From Flavobacteriales bacterium (lineage in GTDB: Bacteria > Bacteroidota > Bacteroidia > Flavobacteriales > UBA7430): a stretch of 64,000 nt of DNA. The notes beneath the pieces were generated by a model, which had not been told where the DNA came from, did no database searches, and was given only the letters and a program-made list of their open reading frames with translations. Positions 1 to 9,862 of this stretch are shown one piece after another (position 1 is the stretch's first letter; every line of letters starts with the position of its first letter). The translations under genes were made by a program, and so were the position numbers. Location of the stretch: contig PAMD01000006.1 of assembly GCA_002707145.1 (NCBI GenBank), positions 1 through 64,000 on the forward strand, in the 5' to 3' direction.

Positions 1-76
1 GCGGGACTTGAACCCGCACGCCCCAAAGAGCACAGGATTTTAAGTCCGGCGTGTCTACCAATTCCACCACTCGAGC
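1..76 (-). tRNA. tRNA-Leu (UAA), 3' end cut by window edge
   Basis: The minus strand reads a leucine-type tRNA: the 5' part contains the D-arm GGTGGAATTGGTAGACACG, the anticodon loop is CTTAAAA (38-44) with anticodon UAA, and a long variable arm precedes the T-arm GCGGGTTCAAGTCCCGC. The long class II variable arm and the D-arm are typical of bacterial tRNA-Leu. The 3' acceptor strand lies beyond base 1. It is probably co-transcribed with the tRNA-Gly just upstream. Confidence 0.95.
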
Positions 77-86
77 AAAAAAAATA

Positions 87-161
87 TGGAGCGAGTGAAG
101 GGATTCGAACCCTCGACCCTCACCTTGGCAAGGTGATGCTCTACCCCTGAGCTACACTCGC
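87..161 (-). tRNA. tRNA-Gly (GCC)
   Basis: Minus-strand cloverleaf: acceptor GCGAGTG pairs with CACTCGC, the D-arm is AGCTCAGGGGTAGAGC, the anticodon stem TCACC/GGTGA encloses loop TTGCCAA (anticodon GCC), and the T-arm is GAGGGTTCGAATCCCTT. The terminal CCA appears to be encoded at 89-87 after discriminator U. It is the first gene of a tRNA-Gly/tRNA-Leu pair only 10 bases apart, so the two are probably processed from one transcript. Confidence 0.96.
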
Positions 162-187
162 AAGTAACTCTCATTTAGAATAGGATG

Positions 188-217
188 CAAATATAAGTAC
201 TTTTCATAGACAACAAA
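188..217 (-). promoter_or_regulatory. Promoter of the tRNA-Gly/tRNA-Leu pair
   Basis: On the minus strand, TTTG (217-214) is followed after 18 nt by TATATTTG (195-188), a full match to the Bacteroidota housekeeping pattern TTTG-N18-21-TAnnTTTG. The expected start near 181 leaves about 20 nt of leader before the mature tRNA-Gly. Confidence 0.7.
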
Positions 218-257
218 GCAAAAGAGTAATATTTTAATAACCGCTTGATTAATCCTA

Positions 258-2867
258 TTACACACCTATCATTTTCTTGATTTCATTGAGTTTGATCATA
301 GCTTCTATTGGGGTCAGTGTATTGATGTCTGTCCGAATAATTTCGTCTTTCACTTGCTCTAATACAGGATCATCTAATTGAAAAAAACTCAACTGCAAAT
401 TTGGGTCTTCAGCAATGGCTTTCACTTTTCCACTGAGTGCGACAGAGGAATGTGATTTCTCGAGCTTTAAGAGCATATCGTTAGCTCTTCTGATTAACTC
501 ACTTGGCATTCCAGCCATCTTAGCCACATGGATCCCAAAGCTGTGGGCAGATCCTCCAGGCTTTAGCTTCCGCAAAAAAAGTATTTTTTTATCTATTTCT
601 TTTACAGAAACATTAAAGTTTTTAATCCGATCAAAACTCTCTGTCATTTCATTTAGTTCATGGTAATGGGTAGCGAAAAGAGTTTTTGCCTTAAATTTAC
701 TTTGATGAAGATACTCAGCTATAGCCCATGCGATAGAAATCCCGTCGTAGGTACTTGTTCCTCTTCCTATTTCGTCTAATAAAATTAAACTACGATCACA
801 GATATTATTGAGAATATTGGCAGTTTCGTTCATTTCAACCATGAAAGTGGATTCTCCAGAGGAAATATTATCAGAGGCACCCACACGTGTAAATATTTTG
901 TCTGTTATACCTAATGAAGCTGACTTAGCAGGAACAAAAGAACCCATTTGCGCCATGAGAACAATCAATGCGGTTTGTCTTAAAATAGCAGATTTTCCAG
1001 ACATATTTGGTCCCGTAATCATAATGATTTGTTGAGAATTTTTGTCTAGATACACATCATTAGAAATATAAGAATTTCCGGGAGGAAGTTGTTTCTCAAT
1101 CACAGGATGTCGTCCATCTTGAATATTGAGGACAAAACTGTCATTCAGTTCTGGCTTCACATATCCATTTTCAATAGCTGATTTGGAGAATGACAGCAAA
1201 ACATCTATACGAGCAATAAGCTGGGAATTTATTTGAACTCTAGGAACCACCTCCATCAATGAAAGAATAAGGGCATCAAAAAGAGAATTCTCTAGCGCCA
1301 AGATTTTTTCAGTAGCACTGAGTATTTTAACCTCTAACTCTTTTAACTCCTCAGTGATATATCTTTCTGCATTAACAAGTGTTTGCTTTCGAATCCATTC
1401 TTCAGGAACTTTATCCTTGTGTAAATTTCGAACTTCCAAGAAGTAGCCAAATACATTATTAAAGGAAATTTTTAAAGACGGAATTCCAGTTCGTTCTGTC
1501 TCTCGGACTCGAATTAGCTCCAAATAATCCTTGGCAGAACTGGACAAATCTCTCAATTCATCTAAGTCTTGAGAGACTCCCGGGGCAATCACGTTTCCCT
1601 TTACAATTTGGACAGGGGCGTCATTTTGTAGGATTTGTTCAATTTTTTCTCGAATTGAAAGACATGGATCAATCTTTGAAGCTAGATCTTGTAAACTTTT
1701 ATTACCAGAGGAGGAGCAAGAATCTATAATAGGAACCAAGGCAGTTAAGGCACGTTTCAAGTGCACTACTTCACGAGGACATATTCGTCCTGTAGCGACT
1801 TTAGAAATGAGTCTTTCAAGGTCTCCAATTTTCTTAATTTCATGCGCAAGCTCTCCTGCTATTTGACTGTCTCGAGACAAACAGTCTACAATGTTTAAAC
1901 GGTCTTGAATAGAATCCTTCTCTTTGAGAGGAAGCACCATCCATCTTCGAAGTGCTCGCGAGCCCATTGGGGATATCGTTTGATCTAAAACATCTAATAA
2001 AGAAATACCCTGAATACCGTTAGCTTGAAGAATTTCTAAATTCCGAATGGTAAAATGATCCATCCACACATAGCGATCCTCCGAAATTCGATTGATATGT
2101 GTTATATGGCCCACCTTATTATGCTGAGTTTCGCTGAGATAGTGAAGTGCGGCACCAGCTGCAATAGTTCCTAAATCTAGTTCTTCTACCCCGAAACCTT
2201 TTAAGGATTGAGTTCCAAAATGATTTAGCAATAGTTCCTTTGCATAGGTCTCGGTAAAAACCCAATCCTCAAGGGTAAAACTAAAGAAGCTATCTGCAAA
2301 CTGCTCTTTATATTGGCTTTTGTGTTGCTTTTGATAAATAACCTCGGAGGGAGAAAAACTTTGCAATAACTTATTTATATAATCCCAATTACCCTGGGCG
2401 GCCAGAAACTCACCTGTAGAAACATCCAGGAATGCAATTCCGATATTATTTTTTTTTATATGTAAGGAAGCCAAGAAATTATTGGATCTCTGCTCTAGAG
2501 TTTTATCATTGTAAGAAACCCCGGGAGTAACCAATTCAGTAATTCCTCTCTTTACTATAGTTTTGGTTTTCTTAGGGTCTTCCAACTGATCGCAGATGGC
2601 TACTCTACAACCTGCACGAACCAACTTAGGCAAATAGGTGTCTAGGGAATGATGAGGGAAACCAGCCAATTCAATTTTTGAACTACCGTTGGCTCGGTTG
2701 GTTAACACAATACCTAAAATTCCTGCAGCCTTAACAGCGTCTTTTCCAAAAGTCTCATAGAAATCTCCCACACGAAACAAGAGTACTGCATCGGGATACC
2801 TTGACTTTATCGCATTATATTGCTTCATCAAAGGAGTTTCTTTATTTATTTTGACTGCTTTTGCCAA
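258..2867 (-). CDS. mutS: DNA mismatch repair protein MutS
   Basis: 869 aa, full length for the family. MutS recognises mispaired bases and small loops in DNA and starts methyl-independent or MutL-dependent repair. The N-terminal mismatch-binding motif is visible as GDFYETF with Phe36 and Glu38, the same spacing from the start as in E. coli MutS, which supports the ATG at 2867. The C-terminal ATPase has Walker A GPNMSGKS at 619-626, then the Walker B/signature region [16 protein letters not shown] and the switch ATHYHEL. The central lever and clamp domains look uninterrupted. It is transcribed divergently from the methyltransferase gene at 2945 with 77 bases between them. No mutL is present in the window. 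Confidence 0.98.
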   Translation of the reverse strand: MAKAVKINKETPLMKQYNAIKSRYPDAVLLFRVGDFYETFGKDAVKAAGILGIVLTNRANGSSKIELAGFPHHSLDTYLPKLVRAGCRVAICDQLEDPKKTKTIVKRGITELVTPGVSYNDKTLEQRSNNFLASLHIKKNNIGIAFLDVSTGEFLAAQGNWDYINKLLQSFSPSEVIYQKQHKSQYKEQFADSFFSFTLEDWVFTETYAKELLLNHFGTQSLKGFGVEELDLGTIAAGAALHYLSETQHNKVGHITHINRISEDRYVWMDHFTIRNLEILQANGIQGISLLDVLDQTISPMGSRALRRWMVLPLKEKDSIQDRLNIVDCLSRDSQIAGELAHEIKKIGDLERLISKVATGRICPREVVHLKRALTALVPIIDSCSSSGNKSLQDLASKIDPCLSIREKIEQILQNDAPVQIVKGNVIAPGVSQDLDELRDLSSSAKDYLELIRVRETERTGIPSLKISFNNVFGYFLEVRNLHKDKVPEEWIRKQTLVNAERYITEELKELEVKILSATEKILALENSLFDALILSLMEVVPRVQINSQLIARIDVLLSFSKSAIENGYVKPELNDSFVLNIQDGRHPVIEKQLPPGNSYISNDVYLDKNSQQIIMITGPNMSGKSAILRQTALIVLMAQMGSFVPAKSASLGITDKIFTRVGASDNISSGESTFMVEMNETANILNNICDRSLILLDEIGRGTSTYDGISIAWAIAEYLHQSKFKAKTLFATHYHELNEMTESFDRIKNFNVSVKEIDKKILFLRKLKPGGSAHSFGIHVAKMAGMPSELIRRANDMLLKLEKSHSSVALSGKVKAIAEDPNLQLSFFQLDDPVLEQVKDEIIRTDINTLTPIEAMIKLNEIKKMIGV

Positions 2868-2944
2868 GAGAATTTATTTTATAATGATTAATTTGCTATA
2901 GATTTCAATGATAGACTAATATATTAATTCTCCCTGATACACTG

Positions 2945-3484
2945 ATGCGAAAACTAAAAAATAGTGAACTAAATCGACTAAGTTTAGAAGATTTCAAAAT
3001 AGCCACTAAACTTCCCCTTATAATAGTACTAGATAATATTCGTAGCCTCAATAATATTGGTTCGGTATTTCGAACAGCCGACGCTTTCTTGATTGAAAAA
3101 ATATTCCTTTGTGGCATTTCTGCTCAACCCCCTCATAGAGATATTCAGAAGACTGCACTAGGGTCTACAGATTCGGTAGAATGGGAGTATGTTGAAAAAA
3201 GTTTAAACTGCGTCCAAGATCTTCAAAATAGAGGGTATAACTGTATCGCTGTAGAGCAAGCTGAAAATAGTATTTCTCTAACCTCTTACGAGCATTCTAG
3301 TATAGGCAAAATAGCTCTAGTGTTTGGAAATGAAGTTAGAGGAGTTCAGCAAAATGTATTAGATATCTGTGATAAATGTATTGAGATACCACAACTAGGA
3401 ACAAAACATTCTTTAAATATTTCTGTCAGTGCAGGAATTATCATGTGGGACTTTTTCAAGAGACATCAAAATATTAAGGCATAA
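2945..3484 (+). CDS. SpoU/TrmH-family RNA 2'-O-methyltransferase
   Basis: 179 aa, a compact SPOUT (trefoil-knot) methyltransferase. The three family motifs are visible: motif 1 NNIGSVFRTADAF (from residue 36, with the conserved Asn and Arg43), motif 2 IALVFGNEVRGV, and motif 3 IPQLGTKHSLNISVSAGI near the C-terminus. The family transfers a methyl group from S-adenosylmethionine to a ribose 2'-hydroxyl in tRNA or rRNA. The target base cannot be read from the sequence; the small size without an N-terminal L30e-like domain resembles TrmH/TrmL-like proteins rather than RlmB. Single gene, ending in a strong bidirectional terminator. Confidence 0.93.
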   Translation: MRKLKNSELNRLSLEDFKIATKLPLIIVLDNIRSLNNIGSVFRTADAFLIEKIFLCGISAQPPHRDIQKTALGSTDSVEWEYVEKSLNCVQDLQNRGYNCIAVEQAENSISLTSYEHSSIGKIALVFGNEVRGVQQNVLDICDKCIEIPQLGTKHSLNISVSAGIIMWDFFKRHQNIKA

Positions 3485-3514
3485 AAAATCCCTTTCGTTG
3501 TCAAAAGGGATTTT
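3485..3514. terminator. Bidirectional intrinsic terminator
   Basis: A perfect 11-bp inverted repeat, AAAATCCCTTT (3485-3495) and AAAGGGATTTT (3504-3514), with an 8-base loop. It is T-rich on the plus strand and A-rich on the left, so it can serve both the methyltransferase gene and the convergent OmpA gene, which ends at 3541. Confidence 0.85.
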
Positions 3515-3540
3515 ATTATATTTTTTTTTGAGATATAAAT

Positions 3541-4830
3541 TTAATTAATCACAAACTCAACGCGTCTATTCATTCTAGTAAGGCTGTTTGAAATCACTTG
3601 ACCATCAGCAGTTGTTTCGGTCACTTTCATCGATTCGTTGGCCAATGGAGCATCTTCACCTTTAGACTCTGCAGTCAAACGAGATCCATCAATATTAAAC
3701 ATAGTATTAAGTGCTTCAACAACAGCATTCGCTCTTCTTAAAGCAACTTTATTATTATTTGATGAATTACCGAAAGAGTCTGCATAGCCAATTACTCGTA
3801 ATTTATAGTTAGGATTTGCTTGTAACAAAGCTGCAACAGCAGCAAGTCTTTCATAGTTAGCGTAGGAAACTTTAGATGAGTTAAAATCAAAATAAATTGC
3901 AGGCATAAAAGCACCTTTTGCACCTCGTATTTCTTTACCTTGGAAATTTACCGTAGCTCCAGCTTCAGTATTTGGCTCAATATCTATAGAATTGGCTACT
4001 CCGTCTTTGTCACTATCTAACTCACGTCCATTTGCATCCACTTGAACTCCACGGGGGGTAAATGGATCTTCATCTGCATAATCCGCAACACCATCCATAT
4101 CTACATCTAATGCATTCCCTTTTCCATCAACTGCTACTCCTCTAGGAGTGTTTTGTTCTGTATCGAAAGCATCAGAAACTCCATCTCCATCGGTGTCTGT
4201 AGATAAGCCTTCTAAATCTGACTTTACTGAAGCAATATCACCATACATAGCCTCTAATGGATTGTTCCATTCTGCAGACACATCTTTCTTCATAAATCTA
4301 TAATTTAAACCTAAAGAAGGCATAACATAATCTCCAATTGTCCCAGTCCCATATACGAATGATAAATCTATGTCGAGATTATTCTTTATATTTGTTTTCA
4401 TTCCAAGTCCAGTTCTTGGGCTAAAATACTCAGTCTCAGAATCAGCGTCATCTGTTAAAGAAGCGAATCCAAATGTGAGGTAATAAAATGATTTACAATC
4501 TTCACTTTTGTTCACCGAAAGATTAGAAATATTCAAAATTCCATTCAAGGCAAAACCTGTGAAATTCATTTCAGTAGCCTCATCAGCACCATCTGTTAAC
4601 ATTCCAGAAACATAAGATCCTTGTAATCCGAATGCAGAACTGAAGTTTTTGGTATAATTCAAAGCAAAACCCATTCCTATATCAGAAGGGGTGCTAGTAA
4701 AACTATAGCTTCCCATCCTTACTCCAAAGGAAGCATCGTTCAAAAGGATTCCTTTTAAACCTGTGTCTTGTGCTAAAGCACTGAATCCTAGAAATAAAGA
4801 TACAAATGCCAATTTCTTTAATTTAATCAT
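3541..4830 (-). CDS. OmpA-family outer membrane protein with TSP3 repeats
   Basis: 429 aa. Residues 1-20 form a signal peptide ending ALA|Q. Residues about 21-185 are a probable eight-strand beta-barrel with alternating hydrophobic strands. Next come three calcium-binding thrombospondin type 3-like repeats, DTDGDGVSDAFD, DVDMDGVADYAD and DSDKDGVANSID, the first two followed by a PRGV linker. The C-terminal OmpA domain (AIYFDFNSSKV, then GYADSFGNSSNN and LRRANAVVEAL) binds peptidoglycan. This architecture is very common in Flavobacteriales and gives an abundant envelope-anchoring protein. It is a single gene with its own promoter-like box about 67 bases upstream. The exact porin function is unknown. 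Confidence 0.93.
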   Translation of the reverse strand: MIKLKKLAFVSLFLGFSALAQDTGLKGILLNDASFGVRMGSYSFTSTPSDIGMGFALNYTKNFSSAFGLQGSYVSGMLTDGADEATEMNFTGFALNGILNISNLSVNKSEDCKSFYYLTFGFASLTDDADSETEYFSPRTGLGMKTNIKNNLDIDLSFVYGTGTIGDYVMPSLGLNYRFMKKDVSAEWNNPLEAMYGDIASVKSDLEGLSTDTDGDGVSDAFDTEQNTPRGVAVDGKGNALDVDMDGVADYADEDPFTPRGVQVDANGRELDSDKDGVANSIDIEPNTEAGATVNFQGKEIRGAKGAFMPAIYFDFNSSKVSYANYERLAAVAALLQANPNYKLRVIGYADSFGNSSNNNKVALRRANAVVEALNTMFNIDGSRLTAESKGEDAPLANESMKVTETTADGQVISNSLTRMNRRVEFVIN

Positions 4831-4896
4831 GTTTTAATTTTTAAAGTAATTTTTTACTATGACGATTAATAATAATCAATAAGACGGTTATTTTAG

Positions 4897-4904
4897 CAAA
4901 TGTA
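4897..4904 (-). promoter_or_regulatory. -7 box upstream of the OmpA-type gene
   Basis: Minus strand TACATTTG, a perfect TAnnTTTG. No good TTTG lies at the usual distance (ATTG occurs with a 23-nt spacer), so only the -7 element is called. It would give a leader of about 60 nt for the gene starting at 4830. Confidence 0.5.
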
Positions 4905-4919
4905 AAAAAATGTATTCAA

Positions 4920-5555
4920 TTATAAGTCAATTTGATGCACTCCTTTTTCATAAGTTCCTTTTAATGATGAGATAATCTTATCTAGATCCTCTTTTTGGTT
5001 CACAAAATCAATATTTGTTACGTTAATAACTAAAACTGGAAATTTGTTTTGCTGATTTAAAAAATTAAAATAACCATTATTAATTTTAGATAAGTATATT
5101 TCAGAAATATCTTTTTCATATGAACGCCCACGACCTAAAATATTTTCCTTTAAACGTTCTACATCAGAATATAAATAAACCAACAAGTTTGGTTCTGGGA
5201 GATTGCTATGAATAATATGAAATAATTTTTTGTAAAGTAAGTATTCATCCTCTTTAAGATTAATTTGTGCAAAAATTAAAGATTTGTAAAAATAATAATC
5301 AGAAATAATATTGCTGTAAAATAAATCTTTGGTATTCAACTCGGATTTAAGCTGTTGGTATCTTTCTGCCAGAAAAGACAATTCTAATGGGAAAGCATAT
5401 TTATCTGGCTGCGTGTAAAATTTAGGAAGAAAAGGATTATCAGAAAATTCTTCATAAAAAGTATGCACATTTAGATGCGAACTAAGCAACTTAACCAGAC
5501 TGGTTTTTCCTGAGCCAATATTTCCCTCAACAACGAGGTAAGGATATTTATCCAA
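4920..5555 (-). CDS. Deoxynucleoside kinase (dNK family)
   Basis: 211 aa. P-loop GNIGSGKT at residues 11-18, the catalytic acidic segment FYEEFSDNPFL, and the LID arginines in RGRSYEKDI match the deoxyadenosine/deoxyguanosine/deoxycytidine kinase family, which phosphorylates salvaged deoxynucleosides with ATP. Substrate choice cannot be read safely. The only start that includes the whole P-loop strand is TTG at 5555; no ATG occurs early in the frame. It overlaps the end of folK by 8 bases, so translation is probably coupled. A folK-kinase pairing is, to my knowledge, common in Bacteroidota. Confidence 0.9.
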   Translation of the reverse strand: MDKYPYLVVEGNIGSGKTSLVKLLSSHLNVHTFYEEFSDNPFLPKFYTQPDKYAFPLELSFLAERYQQLKSELNTKDLFYSNIISDYYFYKSLIFAQINLKEDEYLLYKKLFHIIHSNLPEPNLLVYLYSDVERLKENILGRGRSYEKDISEIYLSKINNGYFNFLNQQNKFPVLVINVTNIDFVNQKEDLDKIISSLKGTYEKGVHQIDL

Positions 5556-6045
5556 CTTGCTTAATTTTAGAGTCGTCTTTACATTGTATTAATAATTCTG
5601 ACAAACTTTGGAATTTCAATTCATGTATCCAATCAGGAGCAATATCTACTGCGGGCTTTAAGACAAAACGTCTTAAATGCATTCGTGGATGAGGAACCTT
5701 TAATTTAGGATGATCAATCACCAAGCCCTCAATCAGGACTATATCTATATCAATTGTTCTTGCGAGATATCCCTCAGTCTGCTTTCTTTTTCTCCCCTGA
5801 ATCAATTCAATCTGTAAAAGAATCTCCATCAATTCCAAAGGCTGCATTGAAGAAGACAAACACAATATGTTATTAAAATAACTATTATCTTCATAGCCCC
5901 ATGAGGGAGACTGATAGAGAGGCGACTGAGCTAGAATACCACCTAATCTCAATTGAATGGATTGAATGGCTTGGTTGATATTCTCCTTTCTATTGCCCAT
6001 GTTTGAACCCAAACTAATTAGAACTTTATGATACATACCAATCAT
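5548..6045 (-). CDS. folK: 2-amino-4-hydroxy-6-hydroxymethyldihydropteridine diphosphokinase
   Basis: 165 aa. FolK transfers pyrophosphate from ATP to 6-hydroxymethyl-dihydropterin in folate synthesis. Visible motifs: LISLGSNMGNR at the start, YQSPSWG with NSYFNN, then the catalytic region RTIDIDIVLI and PHPRMHLRRFVLKP. The first ATG is at 6045; the internal ATG at 6036 (MYHKVLISLG) fits the family's usual N-terminus equally well. It starts immediately after the clpX stop and overlaps the kinase gene downstream, so pheT-clpX-folK-kinase is probably one transcript. Confidence 0.95.
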   Translation of the reverse strand: MIGMYHKVLISLGSNMGNRKENINQAIQSIQLRLGGILAQSPLYQSPSWGYEDNSYFNNILCLSSSMQPLELMEILLQIELIQGRKRKQTEGYLARTIDIDIVLIEGLVIDHPKLKVPHPRMHLRRFVLKPAVDIAPDWIHELKFQSLSELLIQCKDDSKIKQVG

Positions 6046-7278
6046 TTAACTGACTGCGCGAAGCTGCCTAAGTTTATTTTTTGATAGCTTTTCCTGAGCA
6101 TAAACTAAGCTAACAAGAAATTCTTTTTCGTTAGAAGAAGGCAATTCAAACATCGCATCTACCATAATTGCCTCACAAATAGAACGAAGGCCTCGGGCCC
6201 CGAGGCCAAAATCATCTGCCTTACCAACTATGAATTCATAAACCTCATCATCAATTTTAAGAACTATATCATCTATCTCAAATAATTTTCTGTACTGTTT
6301 GATAATCGAATTTTTAGGTTCTGTAAGTATACTCCGTAAAGCACGCTTATCCAATGGATCGAGATGGATTAAAACAGGAAGCCTTCCGATAAGTTCTGGA
6401 ATAATTCCAAAACTTTTAACGTCTTGAGGACTCACATACTTAAGTATGTTTTCTTCGTCTATCTGATCTTCAGGTTTATTACCAAAACCTAATGAATTAG
6501 TGTTCATTCTATTACGAATGTGCCTTTCAATTCCATCGAAGGCTCCCCCACATATAAACAAAATGTTTTTTGTGTCTAACTTTATATACTTTTGATCGGG
6601 ATGTTTCCTCCCTCCTTGGGGAGGAACATTGACAACTGTACCCTCCAACAATTTGAGCATGGCCTGCTGAACACCTTCACCTGACACATCTCTTGTGATA
6701 GATGGGTTATCACTCTTTCTGGCGATCTTATCAATTTCATCAACAAATACAATCCCCCGTTCGGCGAGATCTACATCATAATCACAAGCTTGCAGTAGTC
6801 GAGATAAAATACCTTCCACGTCTTCTCCAACATATCCTGCTTCGGTGAGAACAGTTGCATCTACAATAGTAAAAGGGACATTTAACATTTTTGCAATAGA
6901 ACGGGCAAGAAGTGTTTTTCCCGTCCCAGTTTTCCCTATCATCATGATGTTAGACTTTTCAATTTCCACCTCTTGTTCTAAATTTCGTTCCTGAAGGATT
7001 CGCTTGTAATGGTTATAAACCGAAACAGCAAGCACTTTCTTTGCGTGATCTTGGCCAATCACGAAAAGATCCAAATGGTCTTTAATTTCCATTGGCTTAA
7101 GCACTGTAAATTCTTTGACCAAATCTTCCCTTTCTTTGTGTTCTGTTTCTTCAGAAATAATTTCATGGGCTTGAGCGATACAAAGATTACAGATGTGCCC
7201 GGTAGTTCCCGCAATTAAAACATCAGTCTCTTGCTTAGAGCGACCGCAAAACGAACAATTTACATTTTTTTCTTCCAT
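6046..7278 (-). CDS. clpX: ATP-dependent Clp protease ATP-binding subunit ClpX
   Basis: 410 aa, normal length. The N-terminal zinc-binding domain has Cys8, Cys11, Cys30 and Cys33. The AAA+ module has Walker A GKTGTGKT (115-122), pore loop GYVGE (148-152), and Walker B IVFVDEID (176-183). The segment NSLGFGNK corresponds to the IGF loop that docks on ClpP. ClpX unfolds tagged or unstable proteins and feeds them to ClpP. It lies 40 bases downstream of pheT rather than beside clpP, which is not in the window. Confidence 0.98.
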   Translation of the reverse strand: MEEKNVNCSFCGRSKQETDVLIAGTTGHICNLCIAQAHEIISEETEHKEREDLVKEFTVLKPMEIKDHLDLFVIGQDHAKKVLAVSVYNHYKRILQERNLEQEVEIEKSNIMMIGKTGTGKTLLARSIAKMLNVPFTIVDATVLTEAGYVGEDVEGILSRLLQACDYDVDLAERGIVFVDEIDKIARKSDNPSITRDVSGEGVQQAMLKLLEGTVVNVPPQGGRKHPDQKYIKLDTKNILFICGGAFDGIERHIRNRMNTNSLGFGNKPEDQIDEENILKYVSPQDVKSFGIIPELIGRLPVLIHLDPLDKRALRSILTEPKNSIIKQYRKLFEIDDIVLKIDDEVYEFIVGKADDFGLGARGLRSICEAIMVDAMFELPSSNEKEFLVSLVYAQEKLSKNKLRQLRAVS

Positions 7279-7318
7279 AAGTATTCATGTTATACAATAA
7301 TCACTGTATTGATAAAAA

Positions 7319-9757
7319 CTATAAGACTCCATCTCTAAGCTCTACATTAAGATGCTGCTCTAAAGATTTAAATATTTTTAATATCGAAGTGTCTACTACT
7401 TTATCTACAAGGGTCTTGTTTTCGTCTCTAAAGGTAAAACTTAGTGCATATGATTTTTTTCCGTCTAATAATTTAGCATCTTTATAAACATCAAAAAGTT
7501 TTACTTCTTTCAGGAGGTGCTTTTCAGTTCGAAAAGCAATATTTTTAATCTCCGAGAAAGAGACTTCTTTGCCCATTAAAAGAGCTAAATCTCGACGCAC
7601 CGAGGGAAATTTTGAAACTGCTTTGTGTTTTATTTTTTGGTCTTTGTAAATCTGAATTATTATATCCCAATTTAGTTCTGCGTAAAAGACCTCTTGCTTA
7701 ATACCATTTTTTCTCAGCAAGCTGTTTCTCAATAAACCTATTTCAGCAATTTTCTGATTGCGTGACTTATAAATAACTCCGTCTTGAAAAAGCTTGGATT
7801 TAGATATACTAATTGTCATCCCGTGCTGAAGACCTAATTTCTGAAGAAGCTTTTGCACTATTCCCTTCATGTAGAAAAAGTCTACTTTTTGCGCACCGAC
7901 ATTCCAATTCTCTTCTTGTTTATTCCCGGTCATCCAAAGGGCTAACTGTCTTTCTTCCACAAATTCATCCCCGTAACAATTATATATTTTGCCAAATTCA
8001 TACAAAAAAACATCTGCTGTTTTTCTATTTAAGTTAAAAGCAATGCTTTCTAAACCACCAAAAAGAAGAGATTGGCGCAAAGCATTTAAGTCCTGACTTA
8101 GAGGATTTAAGAGCACAACTTGAGAATCTGCATTGAATGCCTGAAAACCTTGGATATGTGAGCCTTTTGTAAGAGAATTACTCATGGCTTCATAAAAACC
8201 GTTGTCACTCAATAAATTGGAAACTTTTTCCTGAACTTTATGAATATCAGGCTTAGGTACAATGGACAGAGAAGCATTTATTCTTCCTGATATCGAAATA
8301 TTATTATAGCCATAAATTCTTAAAACTTCTTCGATTACATCAACCTCTCTCTGAACATCAGTTCTGTAGGGAGGAACAGATAACTTAAGCAAATCAGCCC
8401 TCTCTTCAACTATAATTATCTCCAAATGATATAGAATTTCTTTTATAGAATCTCGATCAAGTTCTTCGCCAATAAGTTCATCACATTTCTTGAATGAAAA
8501 TTCAACCTCTGTGGGTAAGATTGGCTTGGGATAAATATCAATAAGTTCAGAACTCAGATACCCCCCAGCAAACTCTTGTATCATCAATGCAGCTCTCTTT
8601 AGTGACCATAATATAGTGTCTGGATTTACCGAACGTTCAAATCGAAAAGATGCATCTGTATTTAACCCATGTCGTCTGGCACTTTTTCTGATTGATATGG
8701 GATTAAAAAATGCCCCTTCTAAAAATATAGAACTTGTCTTTTCTGTAACCCCTGAATCTAGCCCACCGTAGACTCCTGCCAAACACATAGCTGACTCTTC
8801 ATTACAAATCGTTAGATCATCTGGATGTAAATTTCGTTCAACCTTGTCAAGGGTGGTAAACTTAGTTTCTTTTGATAACTTTTTAACGAAAATCTTATTA
8901 CCCTTAATTTTGTCTGCATCAAAAGCATGTAATGGATTTCCAGTCTCATGCATAACGTAATTAGTGATATCAACAAGATTATTCTGTGGGGTCAAACCTA
9001 TCGAGACCAATCTTCTTCGAATCCACTCTGGAGATTCTTTGACAATGAGTCCTGAGATACATATCCCGGCATATCTAGGACATGCATCATAATCCTCCAC
9101 TACTACTTTTATAGATTTTTCGATACGATTTATATTGAAAGCATCGACGGAGGGAGAATTTAGAACCAGCTTTCTCCCCTGAGCGGCTAGACCAGCTCTT
9201 AGATCAAGAGCTACGCCCATATGCCCCAACGCGTCAGAACGGTTTGGAGTTAATCCTATATCAAAAATAGTATCTGATTCTAATCGAAAGTGAGAACTAA
9301 CATTTGATCCTACTTCTGCTTTGCTATCTAAAACCATAATGCTATTACTAAAATCACCCATTCCTATTTCGTCAGCACCACAGATCATTCCTTTAGATAT
9401 TTCACCTCTTATTTTTCCTTTTTTAATCTTAAAGGAATTTCCATCGCTATCCCACAAAACACTTCCTACAGGAGCAATTACTACTTTTAACCCTACATCT
9501 ACATTGGGTGCACCACAGACAATATCAAGAACTTCAGATCCTATATCAACACTAGTTTTATTCAATCGATCGGCATTAGGGTGGGCTTCACAAGTAAGAA
9601 CCTCACCAACAATTAAACCCTTTAGACCACCTTTAACACTTTCAAATTCACGGATTCCTTCTACCTCTAAACCAGTGTCAGTAAGAACTTTTGCACAGTC
9701 TTTAGGGCTTAGATTCACATTTATGTATTCTTTGATCCAGCTATATGATACCTTCAT
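7319..9757 (-). CDS. pheT: Phenylalanine-tRNA ligase beta subunit
   Basis: 812 aa, the large beta subunit of the alpha2-beta2 synthetase. In order: N-terminal MKVSYSWIKEYI, the EMAP/OB-like tRNA-binding domain (GLIVGEVLTCEAHPNADRL, about residues 47-65), the B3/B4 editing region (TPNRSDALGHMG; DITNYVMHETGNPLHAFDAD), the B5 region, and the C-terminal ferredoxin-like anticodon-binding domain (KFPSVRRDLALLMG). The alpha subunit gene pheS is not adjacent, so the two are unlinked here. It is the first gene of the run to clpX-folK-kinase and has a promoter-like box 22 bases upstream. Confidence 0.98.
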   Translation of the reverse strand: MKVSYSWIKEYINVNLSPKDCAKVLTDTGLEVEGIREFESVKGGLKGLIVGEVLTCEAHPNADRLNKTSVDIGSEVLDIVCGAPNVDVGLKVVIAPVGSVLWDSDGNSFKIKKGKIRGEISKGMICGADEIGMGDFSNSIMVLDSKAEVGSNVSSHFRLESDTIFDIGLTPNRSDALGHMGVALDLRAGLAAQGRKLVLNSPSVDAFNINRIEKSIKVVVEDYDACPRYAGICISGLIVKESPEWIRRRLVSIGLTPQNNLVDITNYVMHETGNPLHAFDADKIKGNKIFVKKLSKETKFTTLDKVERNLHPDDLTICNEESAMCLAGVYGGLDSGVTEKTSSIFLEGAFFNPISIRKSARRHGLNTDASFRFERSVNPDTILWSLKRAALMIQEFAGGYLSSELIDIYPKPILPTEVEFSFKKCDELIGEELDRDSIKEILYHLEIIIVEERADLLKLSVPPYRTDVQREVDVIEEVLRIYGYNNISISGRINASLSIVPKPDIHKVQEKVSNLLSDNGFYEAMSNSLTKGSHIQGFQAFNADSQVVLLNPLSQDLNALRQSLLFGGLESIAFNLNRKTADVFLYEFGKIYNCYGDEFVEERQLALWMTGNKQEENWNVGAQKVDFFYMKGIVQKLLQKLGLQHGMTISISKSKLFQDGVIYKSRNQKIAEIGLLRNSLLRKNGIKQEVFYAELNWDIIIQIYKDQKIKHKAVSKFPSVRRDLALLMGKEVSFSEIKNIAFRTEKHLLKEVKLFDVYKDAKLLDGKKSYALSFTFRDENKTLVDKVVDTSILKIFKSLEQHLNVELRDGVL

Positions 9758-9779
9758 AACAGTTATGTTTGAGTATTAG

Positions 9780-9809
9780 CAAAAGTAAGGATTGTGTTCG
9801 AATTAGAAA
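9780..9809 (-). promoter_or_regulatory. Promoter candidate of the pheT-clpX-folK run
   Basis: Minus strand TTTC (9809-9806), 18 nt, TACTTTTG (9787-9780). The -7 box is a full match and the -33 box matches three of four. It lies 22 nt before the pheT ATG. Confidence 0.55.
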
Positions 9810-9824
9810 GATTTGAGTAAAAAA

Positions 9825-9843
9825 AAGGAGCCGAAAGCTCCTT
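9825..9843 (-). terminator. Intrinsic terminator after the T9SS cargo cluster
   Basis: Minus strand: AAGGAGC, a five-base loop, GCTCCTT, then a run of eight or more T residues. It lies about 20 bases after the cargo gene ending at 9863 and separates the cluster from pheT. Confidence 0.85.
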
Positions 9844-9862
9844 AAAATAAATTATGTATAAA

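Noticed and set aside
2868..2944. TAGATTTC (2899-2906) as a promoter for the RNA methyltransferase gene
   Set aside because: One base off the -7 pattern and no properly spaced TTTG; too weak to list as a feature.
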